From: Nanobdellati archaeon
Lineage (GTDB): Archaea > Nanobdellota > Nanobdellia > Woesearchaeales > JAADFO01
Length of the DNA: 42,504 nucleotides
Direction: 5' to 3'
Assembly: GCA_013152815.1 (NCBI GenBank)
Contig: JAADFO010000016.1
Coordinates: 1 to 42,504, forward strand
Part shown: positions 19,234-27,819 of the stretch, in pieces
How the letters are laid out: each line of letters opens with the position of its first letter
How positions within the stretch are numbered: the stretch's first letter is position 1
The notes under the pieces: generated by a model
Told to the model about the DNA's origin: nothing
Database searches by the model: none
Seen by the model: only the letters and a program-made list of their open reading frames with translations
Position numbers and translations under genes: made by a program

Positions 19234-19983
19234 ATGAGGACGCGGTCAGAGCTTCAGATAGGAATAGTGACAGTGATCGGGCTAGCTGTCGTCCTCAGCA
19301 TCGCCGGCAGCCTTGTATGGGCTGCACCGGGCAACCCGGCCGGATTCGAGGTGGTCGGATCGTCGAGACGGAACACGACCTTCCCGACCGCGTCGGTGGA
19401 GGCGATCGCCGGAAACGTGACCGAACTGAGGATAACAAGCACCACGACGACCAAGACATGGGCAGGATACTACGGGAACGTCACCGGGACCATCGTCCTC
19501 GATGACGCCCTGAACAACTCCATGTTCAGCTGGAACCTTGATGAAGCAGCAGGAGAGGTCTATGCGGCCAGAGGATCGGTGGACTTCAGCAGCGGAAATA
19601 TCATCTGCGCCAACGCAACGCACATACAACAGGAGGAGAACAACTTGAGTGTCAGCCCAACAGCGAAGGACGGAGTGAACGAGACCTTTGCCTATACGAC
19701 CCATCCTGCCTTCATGGTAGGCGATGCGAGCTTCAGCAGCGACCAATGCGGGTACACGGCATCCACCTATGTCAACGATGGCGTGGACAGCTCGAGGACC
19801 TTCAACGAGACCCTGCTCTATGACAAGGCGGACAATCTCACGGTCTACATGGCGCTCCTGACGAGCAAACAGGACGGATTCAAGATCGGGACCGACAAGT
19901 ACGATTTCCAGATGCTGGTCGGAGAGGACGGCCACGGCAACACCGACACGACGACCTATTACTTTTATGTCGAACTGCAGTGA
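19234..19983 (+). CDS. Array paralog 6: secreted ~250-aa family ending in YYFYVEL
   Basis: ATG 19234 (track start 19231 is TTG); 'TWAGYYGNVTGTIVLDDALNNSMFSWNLDEAAGEVYAARG'; ends 'TTTYYFYVELQ'. Confidence 0.9.
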   Translation: MRTRSELQIGIVTVIGLAVVLSIAGSLVWAAPGNPAGFEVVGSSRRNTTFPTASVEAIAGNVTELRITSTTTTKTWAGYYGNVTGTIVLDDALNNSMFSWNLDEAAGEVYAARGSVDFSSGNIICANATHIQQEENNLSVSPTAKDGVNETFAYTTHPAFMVGDASFSSDQCGYTASTYVNDGVDSSRTFNETLLYDKADNLTVYMALLTSKQDGFKIGTDKYDFQMLVGEDGHGNTDTTTYYFYVELQ

Positions 19984-20090
19984 AAGGCTGAAAAAACCAG
20001 ACAAAAAGCAAGAAAGCAGACAAAAAGCAGAGACAGGACAGGAAATCAGGGAACAATCACAGACGACCAGGAGGAAGTGAACAGACCAAG

Positions 20091-21080
20091 ATGAGAACCC
20101 GACAGACAGGCACCGAAAAGCAGGAAAAGAAGAGATACAGGACACAGCTCTTCCTGACCCTGGGACTTCTCCAGCTCACGCTCCTCGTCCTGCTCCTCCT
20201 TCCCAGCCCTCAGACGGTCATCGGCCAGACCTACTACTCCAACACCACGGTCCTCACAAAACTCAACATCAGCAACGCAGCACCCATCGTCTATAATGTC
20301 TTCATCTACGACAATGATTCTCTGGCCGGAGGCGACATGATACTGACTCCCGGGACCACGGACAGGATATTCTGCAACGCCACGGTCAACGACAGCAACG
20401 GCTGGACCGACGTCAACATATCCAACGGAACCCTCTTTCATGCAGGGAATTTCAGCGACCCCAACGACAACAATGTACGCTATGAGAACACCTCCTGCAG
20501 CATCATGCAGAACAACGGATTTGCCGACAGCGCTCTGGTCACCTGTTCGTTCGAGGTGTACTTCTACGCCGATGCCGGAGCGTGGAACTGCAGCATCGAA
20601 GCAGAGGACAATTCCAGCGTCTCAGACCAGGCCTTCGCCAATTCCACCAAGACCATCGCCCAGCTCTATGCCATAGACCTGGACACCGCAGTGGTCGACT
20701 ATGGGGTCCTGAACGTGACTGAGGTCTCGAGTCCTACGACTGTCAACATCACCAACGCAGGGAACATGCACATCAACCTGAGCGTGGAAGGCTATGGGTC
20801 ATCGCTCCATGACGACCTCGCCATGAACTGCTCCAAACAGAGCACCATCGCTGTCGGTCTGGAACGCTATGCTCTCACAGCAAGTGCGAACTGGAGCGTC
20901 AACATGACCCCTTTGACGAGCAACCCGCTCACGAACGGCATCGGGAACCTTACTATCTGGCAAAACGAGGACGATCTTGGGAATTCGACCAACACGACCT
21001 GGTGGGCGATCAAGGCACCCATAGGAGCCGAGTCAGGCGCCTGCAACGGGTCATTGGTGTTCTCAGCGATACCTGCTTAG
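20091..21080 (+). CDS. Secreted protein, paralog of 12792..13748
   Basis: 'TYYSNTTVLTKLNISNAAPIVYNVFIYDNDS'; 'NAGNMHINLSVEGYGSSLHDDLAMNC'; ends 'CNGSLVFSAIPA'. Confidence 0.88.
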   Translation: MRTRQTGTEKQEKKRYRTQLFLTLGLLQLTLLVLLLLPSPQTVIGQTYYSNTTVLTKLNISNAAPIVYNVFIYDNDSLAGGDMILTPGTTDRIFCNATVNDSNGWTDVNISNGTLFHAGNFSDPNDNNVRYENTSCSIMQNNGFADSALVTCSFEVYFYADAGAWNCSIEAEDNSSVSDQAFANSTKTIAQLYAIDLDTAVVDYGVLNVTEVSSPTTVNITNAGNMHINLSVEGYGSSLHDDLAMNCSKQSTIAVGLERYALTASANWSVNMTPLTSNPLTNGIGNLTIWQNEDDLGNSTNTTWWAIKAPIGAESGACNGSLVFSAIPA

Positions 21081-21159
21081 GCAGGAGAGACATCGGCAAC
21101 AGGCAACACAATCAACGGCAACAACCAATAACGATCGACAGGAACAGAGAACAATCACC

Positions 21160-21957
21160 ATGAAACGAACCAGACCTGAGGTGGGACCAATGAAATGGAT
21201 CAGAATAGGGAGAGGCTTCACGCTGAGCCTCGTCATCGGGATATTTTTGCTATCGCTCTTCGCGATCTGGACAGTCGCCGATCCCGTCGGACCCACCCTC
21301 AACTACATCTCCCACTCGTCTGGTTCCTCTGCCACCGGTTCCCTGGCAGACAACAGCTCCCACACAGGAGGTGTCATAGCGAAGATGAATCTTGATGTCA
21401 GGCAGCAGAATCCCCACTGGAAGGCCTATGTCGGAAACATATCAGGCAACCTTGTATTGGAGGACGGGTTCAACTACTCAATATATGAATGGTCGCTCAC
21501 ATCGCTGCAGGGAGAGGTCTATGCCACCCGGGCATCGAGCATCACCTGGGGCAGCCTGACCTGCGCCAATATCAGCCAGCTGGATATCGAGATGGCAGCC
21601 ATGAACCACACACCCAGCTATACGCTGGTGGACAACATCTCAGCCACGTTCGATGACGATGCCAACAGCCACGCCCAGTTCTATGCCGGATCGACAAATA
21701 TCGCGGCCAACAGCTGTGATTTCTCCACCAACCTCTATGCCAACGATACTGCCCAGAGCGCGGGAGGTTCAACATGGGAAGAGGTCGTCCTGTTCCAGCA
21801 GAGCAACAATGCGACGGTCTACACGAGCATCATCGACGAGAACAACTACGGCTACGCCAACGGCTCGTTCTTCGACTATGAGATCCTCTTGCCAGAGAAA
21901 GGGGAGCCTACCTTCACCGGTGCGACGCCATATTACTTCTATGTGGAGCTGGTCTAG
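21160..21957 (+). CDS. Array paralog 7: secreted ~250-aa family ending in YYFYVEL
   Basis: 'HWKAYVGNISGNLVLEDGFNYSIYEWSLTSLQGEVYATRA'; ends 'TPYYFYVELV'. ATG 21190 is an alternative start. Confidence 0.9.
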   Translation: MKRTRPEVGPMKWIRIGRGFTLSLVIGIFLLSLFAIWTVADPVGPTLNYISHSSGSSATGSLADNSSHTGGVIAKMNLDVRQQNPHWKAYVGNISGNLVLEDGFNYSIYEWSLTSLQGEVYATRASSITWGSLTCANISQLDIEMAAMNHTPSYTLVDNISATFDDDANSHAQFYAGSTNIAANSCDFSTNLYANDTAQSAGGSTWEEVVLFQQSNNATVYTSIIDENNYGYANGSFFDYEILLPEKGEPTFTGATPYYFYVELV

Positions 21958-22004
21958 GGAAGGGATTAGATTGTTGGACAAAAGAGAAGCGTGATGAGCG
22001 AAGG

Positions 22005-22415
22005 ATGAAGAAGCATCATCCCAAGAAGGGAGCAAGACCAAGACCGGCAAAGACAGGAAGACAGGCTTATTCCCGCTATTCCCTCTGGATCGGTGTCTTT
22101 CTTCTCATCATCATATCGACGCTGCAGGGCTGCGCGACGACAGTGACCAAGGAAGAGGCAGCGACGACCGCCCTGCAGTTCGTCCGCGGACGGGTGAGGT
22201 TCTTCCCCAGCGGAGAGAACAGCTCCTCATTGGTGCAGACGACGGTCAAGCTGAGCCCGGACAGCTATGAAGAGACCGGTTTCTATGTCATCATCCTCCA
22301 CGCAGAAGCGACCAAGGACAATAAGACTGTCAAGAACGATTTCACCATCGACGTGGACAAGGGGACAGGGGTTGTCCTTCGGGTGAACGGACAGCCTGTC
22401 GGAAAAGCGCCCTGA
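22005..22415 (+). CDS. Small putative lipoprotein / secreted protein
   Basis: Hydrophobic segment then lipobox-like LQGC; no family recognised. Confidence 0.65.
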   Translation: MKKHHPKKGARPRPAKTGRQAYSRYSLWIGVFLLIIISTLQGCATTVTKEEAATTALQFVRGRVRFFPSGENSSSLVQTTVKLSPDSYEETGFYVIILHAEATKDNKTVKNDFTIDVDKGTGVVLRVNGQPVGKAP

Positions 22416-22429
22416 TGGCTTCTCTTCCT

Positions 22430-22468
22430 CTCTGCCCTTCTTCTCTGCCCTTCTTCTCTGCCGTTCAG
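22430..22468. repeat. 13-bp tandem repeat x3 (ctctgcccttctt; third copy degenerate) in a convergent intergenic region
   Basis: 22430-22442, 22443-22455, 22456-22468. Confidence 0.8.
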
Positions 22469-22516
22469 AAGGTGAACAGGCTCAGGCCCGCTGCTGATCA
22501 GTCATCCGGCGACGTC

Positions 22517-25234
22517 TCACCGACGGCCTCTTCCCGCTGTTGTCTTCTTCCCTGACCGCTTCGCCGCTTCTGTCTTCTGCACGACCTCGAGGGCGAGTCT
22601 CATCCTTTCGAGCGCCTTCTCATTCTCACGCTTATCGATGAAGAAGTCACGGAGAAGACCCATCTTCTTCACCAGCGGCCTGAGATCTTCCCGATCCGCG
22701 GCGATCTTCTGCAAGATGCCCTGGTCGAGTATCCTGGTGAGCAGTGCCAGTGAAGCCGACTCTGCTTCATGCACATCCTTGCCCTGGACCCGATGTTTCG
22801 CCAGCCGAATGAGCTCGTTGTAGAGAGCGGTGAGCTGGACCGATGCAAGAAGCTCGTCCTTCTGCCTGAACAGGTCATAGATCCTGCTGGTCAGCTGGAC
22901 CTCTACCTCCCGGATGGAAGTCTCCTCCATCCGTCGGAGCATGGCAAGCCGGTCGGCATGCCCCTGCAGAAGGTGTTTCATACGCAGCACTTTCCGGGAT
23001 TCCACATAGCCGAAATAGAGCAGCAACTCATAGAACAGCAGAGGGATGACCAGGATCAGGAAAAGGGGCAGCCATATCAATCGCTGGACCACATAGAGAC
23101 AGCTGCCGTAGAGCCAGAGATAGAGCGAGAATACCGAAAGGATGAACAGGAGGAAGCCTAAGAGAGATGTGAGACGCTTGGCACGCTGCTCAAGCCGCCC
23201 CTTTCGATAGACTCCAAGGCGGTACAGGGTATAGTTCATGACCAGCAGGATGAGAAAGAGCAGGAGGAAGAGCAAAGCGAAATAACGGAAGAACCTCAGG
23301 GGGAAGACCCGGCAGTCCTGCATGCAGCCGCAGCCTTCTCCTGCTGAGCAGATCCCGTCCCCGCAACCCACGAGACCAGGATGTTCAAGGAAAGGATAGA
23401 GCGGATATTGGGTGATGGGAGCTATGAGGCAGGCTGCACATGGCCCGCCGCAGTCGATGCCTTCCTCTCCCTGGTTCTGGATGCCGTCGCTGCAGGTGGG
23501 TGCAACACAGGCACGAACTTCTTCGGGCTTTTCCGGACCCTCGATCTTGAGGGACTGGCCAGACCTGAGCGCGTTGGAATGTTTCTCATCACACCTGCTG
23601 GAATCGGTGCATAGCCTATCCTGAGAACCTGCAGTGCAAGGTCCCCAGTCAGTACAGGTCCAGTTCAGCACACAGACACCGGGGATGTGCTGCTTCTTGA
23701 TGCCTGCTCCTTTGCTTCCGGAAGCGCTGGTGGCGCTCTGGCCAGAAGTCTCGCCCGTCGTGCTTTCCTGGGATTCGCCCGTGCCTTCGACGCCTCCGGT
23801 GTCACCGCCAACGCCGCCTGTGGCATCCCCTGCCTCGTCTCCTGTACCCGGGGGGCATGTCCCGCAGTCCTGGGGACAGGAATAGCAGGATTCACCGATG
23901 AGGACAGAGGAACAGATGTCATCCCCGCAGACAAGCGCAGGGAAGATGGTCATGACGATGGTCTCGGTCACGTTGTAGTAGGTGTCGGTAACTCCCAGAA
24001 TGATGCTGTGCTGGCCTTCCATGGCAGCGGACGGGACAAAGGATATCACCCCTGTCACGTTATCGATGGTGAAGAGCGAGGAATTGGTGAAGAAGGTCAG
24101 GGTATCATTGTCTGCATCGGTCGCATTGAGGTCAAGGTGCACACCCAGCCCCACATAGGCCTCCTGGTTCCCGATGGGACTGAGGATCGGGGGATGGTTG
24201 CTGAAAAGGATCGTCAAGAGGAAGGTTGCAGAGGTGCAGTTGTCGAAGGAGCCTGAATCGTCACAGGCAGTGATGTTGATGGAGTGGTTGCCTATCTGTT
24301 CATCAGCAGGGGTAAAATTTATCAGGCCGGTTGATGGAGAGATGTTGAACAGGGTGGAATTATCGAAATAGGTCAGCGTATCGCCGACATCGATGTCAGT
24401 AGCATTGATGTCATAGATGAAGAGGTCCCTCGCGCGGACGGTCCTGTTCTCAAGAGGCGGGTCGAAGAAGGGACGATCGTTGACGTTGACCACGATGAAG
24501 GTGATGTTCTTGGAATCGGTGAGCCCGAAGGCATCGGTCACGACGACGCTGATGGAATGGACGCCCACATCATCGTTGGTCGGTGTGAAGTTGATCAGCC
24601 CGTTCAGGGGATCGATGGTGAAGAACGTCGCGTTGGAACTGAAGGCATAGGGATCGTCGTTCGGATCGGTGGCATTCACATCATAGGTGTAATGGACATC
24701 TTCAGTGGAGTTGAGCAGGTCATCGATGGACAGGACAGGGGGATAGTTCCTGTCCAAAGAGACGAATTGGAAAGCGGCAGAGATCCAGGTGAAGTTGAAG
24801 AACCGTCGGGTGGGATTCCCATCGATGAAAAAGGTGATGTTCTCTCCGGTCACCGCTCCTTCGTCCACCGAAGTCCCTGCATCGTCTCCGTTGCAGGAAA
24901 GCAGCCCAAAATAGCCGTCGTGCACCATGGTGAAGGAACCGCAGAGCACCCCGTCGCCATCATAGGCAGTGATCATCGTTCCCGAAGAGACGACGCTTCC
25001 GTTCTCGGTGACATTTCCGTAGAACTCGGTCGCGATGGGAGGATATGCAGACACCGACAGGGAGAGGATGATAAGCAGGAGTGCAAGAGCAAGCAGGAGG
25101 GGTCTTCCTGACGTCATCCTTGTTCTCCCAAATGACCTGGAGGAAGCGAAGAACAGGGAGCGTCCTTGCTTCTTTCGGGGTGGGTTGTTGCCGTTCATTG
25201 GTGTGGCCATCTGCAGATCCTTAGACAATCTCAT
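22517..25234 (-). CDS. Large membrane-anchored surface protein: cadherin/He_PIG-like repeats, Cys-rich and thrombospondin-like segments, TMs, cytoplasmic coiled-coil
   Basis: Repeated 'LTYFDNSTLFNISPSTGLINFTPADEQIGNHSINITACD'; 'WTCTDWGPCTAGSQDRLC'; 'CSDGIQNQGEEGIDCGGPCAAC'; multiple hydrophobic segments; basic helical tail. Confidence 0.85.
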   Translation of the reverse strand: MRLSKDLQMATPMNGNNPPRKKQGRSLFFASSRSFGRTRMTSGRPLLLALALLLIILSLSVSAYPPIATEFYGNVTENGSVVSSGTMITAYDGDGVLCGSFTMVHDGYFGLLSCNGDDAGTSVDEGAVTGENITFFIDGNPTRRFFNFTWISAAFQFVSLDRNYPPVLSIDDLLNSTEDVHYTYDVNATDPNDDPYAFSSNATFFTIDPLNGLINFTPTNDDVGVHSISVVVTDAFGLTDSKNITFIVVNVNDRPFFDPPLENRTVRARDLFIYDINATDIDVGDTLTYFDNSTLFNISPSTGLINFTPADEQIGNHSINITACDDSGSFDNCTSATFLLTILFSNHPPILSPIGNQEAYVGLGVHLDLNATDADNDTLTFFTNSSLFTIDNVTGVISFVPSAAMEGQHSIILGVTDTYYNVTETIVMTIFPALVCGDDICSSVLIGESCYSCPQDCGTCPPGTGDEAGDATGGVGGDTGGVEGTGESQESTTGETSGQSATSASGSKGAGIKKQHIPGVCVLNWTCTDWGPCTAGSQDRLCTDSSRCDEKHSNALRSGQSLKIEGPEKPEEVRACVAPTCSDGIQNQGEEGIDCGGPCAACLIAPITQYPLYPFLEHPGLVGCGDGICSAGEGCGCMQDCRVFPLRFFRYFALLFLLLFLILLVMNYTLYRLGVYRKGRLEQRAKRLTSLLGFLLFILSVFSLYLWLYGSCLYVVQRLIWLPLFLILVIPLLFYELLLYFGYVESRKVLRMKHLLQGHADRLAMLRRMEETSIREVEVQLTSRIYDLFRQKDELLASVQLTALYNELIRLAKHRVQGKDVHEAESASLALLTRILDQGILQKIAADREDLRPLVKKMGLLRDFFIDKRENEKALERMRLALEVVQKTEAAKRSGKKTTAGRGRR

Positions 25235-25240
25235 CTCTTC

Positions 25241-25921
25241 TTAGCTCTTCTTTCTGGAAACCCTGGTGATGAAAAAGACGACTCCGGCAAAGACAAGCAG
25301 GGACAGGGCAATGGCCCAGAAGGGAAAGCTTGGCGTGTGGGAAGGATTCTCCTGACGCGGCTGCCCGCGCCCGCCCTTCCTGTCGGCATGAGCTTCCAGG
25401 ACCAGCTTGAGACGTCGCTGTGTACCGGGCTGCCAGGAAACATTCCCAACAGCGACGGCCGTCTTTCCGTCAACGGTGAACAGGACCTGCTGGCCCGGCC
25501 GCATGACCGGCAGTGCCGAGGAAGCAGGAGGATAGTCGAGACAGCTGAGGAAACCGAACAGCCCTGTCTTCTGGACAACGAAACGGCCGCAGGGTCTCCC
25601 TTCCTGATCGGACGCGACCACTTCAGTATGCGCCGGAGCCGGCTGTCCATCGATATAGACGGTCCCGTAGAAATCGGTGAACGCCACGGGGCCCTGGGCA
25701 GAGACAGGAGGGGACATCAGGGAAAGCATCGCCAGCAAGGAAAGCAACGCAGGCAGGGAAAGCATCGCCAGCAAGGAAAGCAGGGGGTTGACTTTCGCTT
25801 TCATGGCACTCACTCGGATAGCACCCATTCTGACAGCACGCATAGCACGCACCCTGGCCTGTCGCATCATCCCGCTTTCCTTCTTCATCTTATCGTCCTT
25901 CTCCATGTTGTCTGTCTCCAT
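25241..25921 (-). CDS. Secreted/membrane protein with FYG-type beta domain and C-terminal TM
   Basis: 'FTDFYGTVYIDGQPAPAHTEVVASDQEGRPCGRFVVQKTGLFGFLSC' resembles the N-terminus of 22517..25234; C-terminal TM plus RKKS. Confidence 0.82.
   Translation of the reverse strand: METDNMEKDDKMKKESGMMRQARVRAMRAVRMGAIRVSAMKAKVNPLLSLLAMLSLPALLSLLAMLSLMSPPVSAQGPVAFTDFYGTVYIDGQPAPAHTEVVASDQEGRPCGRFVVQKTGLFGFLSCLDYPPASSALPVMRPGQQVLFTVDGKTAVAVGNVSWQPGTQRRLKLVLEAHADRKGGRGQPRQENPSHTPSFPFWAIALSLLVFAGVVFFITRVSRKKS
25718..25782 (-). repeat. 36-bp-period direct duplication within the signal-peptide coding region
   Basis: cagggaaagcatcgccagcaaggaaagca at 25718-25746 and 25754-25782; encodes LLSLLAMLSLPALLSLLAMLSL. 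Confidence 0.85.
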
Positions 25922-25972
25922 TTCTTTTTCATTCCTGCGTTTTCATTCTCTGCCTGTCCATCTCCGCATCGA

Positions 25973-26689
25973 TCATTCATCAAGATACCATGTGCCGTTC
26001 GCAGTCATGTTGATCCAATAGCCGTGGTGGGGCTCGAAACGGTGGAGATCGTTGAAGGAGTCGTTGATGGACGGATCGTAGCTCTTCCAGGGATCCATGG
26101 AATCGGTGGCGTTGTAGCCCAGGATGAGCGTGAACTTCGTATCGATCCCGGAAAGCGCATCGGTGACGTTCTTCGGTATCTGCAATGCGTATCCTGCAAG
26201 GTTCCAGCCGGGGATGAGGTCGTTTCGCACCGGCAGGGAATAGGTGCCGTTGATGGAGACAGAGGTGTTGGAGAACATCCTCATCCAATAGCCCTGGGTG
26301 CGTTCCAGGGAGGTGAGGTCCTGGACCACCCACGAAGGAAGCCGGGGATTATAGGCCGACCAGGGATCGTCCGATCCGGCGTGATAGGTATGGATGGAGG
26401 TGATGTTGCTCAGATAGTCCCTGAAGACCGACGAGGGAGATGCGTTGGAAGGGATGCAATGCAGCTCGTAAAGATTGTAGCCCTGGATGAGCGTCGTATT
26501 GCACTCCAGGGGATAGGACGAGATGACGAAAAGCCGGGTCGCCACCTTGCCGGTCACCTTGTTCTCTGATAACGTCCTGTCCGGTCGGTCAGCTGTCAGG
26601 AAGAAACTGCTGACCAGGACAAGAGAGATAGCCAGGAGAAAGAAGAACGGTGTCAGCCATCGGGTAGGGATACCTCTCATGGTGTCCAT
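25973..26689 (-). CDS. Secreted protein with duplicated GYNLYELH / GWNLAGYAL...GYWINM modules
   Basis: Likely start MDTMRG or MRGIP (26689/26680); TATA-like ctttataatc on the minus strand just upstream; module resembles the C-terminus of the giant 3..7733 protein. Confidence 0.78.
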   Translation of the reverse strand: MDTMRGIPTRWLTPFFFLLAISLVLVSSFFLTADRPDRTLSENKVTGKVATRLFVISSYPLECNTTLIQGYNLYELHCIPSNASPSSVFRDYLSNITSIHTYHAGSDDPWSAYNPRLPSWVVQDLTSLERTQGYWMRMFSNTSVSINGTYSLPVRNDLIPGWNLAGYALQIPKNVTDALSGIDTKFTLILGYNATDSMDPWKSYDPSINDSFNDLHRFEPHHGYWINMTANGTWYLDE

Positions 26690-26828
26690 GTCAGAAACTA
26701 GGATTATAAAGGTTTCGACCCCTGAAGCAGAAGCAGGGAAGCAGGATGACATACATGTAGCAACCGGGTGATAGTGACTAAAGTTTATAAAATAGCATGA
26801 CGCTGGCAACTATGGTTAGGGGGTCATA

Positions 26829-27752
26829 TTGGCAATATTCGGAAAAAAGACAGATGATACGAAGAAGACCGATACTCGAGTAGATGATCTTCCAGAGGAG
26901 CTGCCCAGCCTTGCCGAAGAGATCGTCGAGCAGGCAGAGCAGCCGAAGAGTTCTGAGCAGAAGACAGACAAACCAACATCAGGGAAGGATTCAGCCATAC
27001 CTGAAGAACTTCCTGATATCGAACCCGACACCGCACCTCTGGGAAGCCCGGGGGACCAGGACGAGGAGAGAGAGCAGGATGCCACACAGAAAAGAGACGT
27101 CCCCGCCGCTCCGGCACCGCCGGTAGACCAGGACAGCTTCTTCAGGGACATAGAGACACGGCTGAACAAAGCCAAGAACTCGACCCAGGTGCTGAAAGAG
27201 ATGCGCCAGTACTGGATCGACAAGATCGAGAAGCAGGACATCGACATGCCCAGCCTCATCGAGGTCGAGAAGAAGATCAAGGCGAAGATAAGAGAGCTCG
27301 GAGCCCTTGAAAAGGATTGGGTGGCCGACCGGAAACAGCTCGACAGGCTCAGGATCATCATCAGCAACAACGAGGCAGAGATAGAGCTGAAGACCAAGGA
27401 GCTGGTGGCCCTCAAAAGAGAGCATGATCTCATGAAGCAGGTGCAGGATGATAAGCGTTCACACACGGTCGAACACCACAGGACCTTCAAGAACATCGCG
27501 ACCGAGAAGAGACATCATTATACACTGGACAAGGCCTTTGTCCTGAAGGATGGGAGAAAGATCTACTCGCTCAAGGAGCTGGCGAACATCGTATCCATGA
27601 TGACCATGGATGAATTCAGGCATTACACCCATCCGGAGAACCATTTCACCAACTGGATACGGGACGTCTTCCACAATCAGGAACTCTCCTCAGAAGTGGC
27701 CCATGCGAAGAGCCCCATGCAGATGGCTTCGGTCATGACAAGGCACCTGTAG
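26829..27752 (+). CDS. Cytoplasmic coiled-coil protein with C-terminal DUF5752-like domain
   Basis: TTG start with upstream aggggg SD and TATA gtttataaaa (~26782); 'KAFVLKDGRKIYSLKELANIVSMMTMDEFRHYTHPENHFTNWIRDVF'. Confidence 0.75.
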   Translation: MAIFGKKTDDTKKTDTRVDDLPEELPSLAEEIVEQAEQPKSSEQKTDKPTSGKDSAIPEELPDIEPDTAPLGSPGDQDEEREQDATQKRDVPAAPAPPVDQDSFFRDIETRLNKAKNSTQVLKEMRQYWIDKIEKQDIDMPSLIEVEKKIKAKIRELGALEKDWVADRKQLDRLRIIISNNEAEIELKTKELVALKREHDLMKQVQDDKRSHTVEHHRTFKNIATEKRHHYTLDKAFVLKDGRKIYSLKELANIVSMMTMDEFRHYTHPENHFTNWIRDVFHNQELSSEVAHAKSPMQMASVMTRHL

Positions 27753-27819
27753 TCTCAGAAAGATACAGCAGACAGATTCTGTTCTGATAGGGGGTTTCCG
27801 GTTTCCCCCTTGCAGCATC

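Noticed and set aside
25166-26569. Plus-strand 467-aa ORF
   Set aside because: Lies antisense to two genes with proper signal peptides and a shared domain; its protein is low-complexity Gly/His/Arg/Gln-rich.
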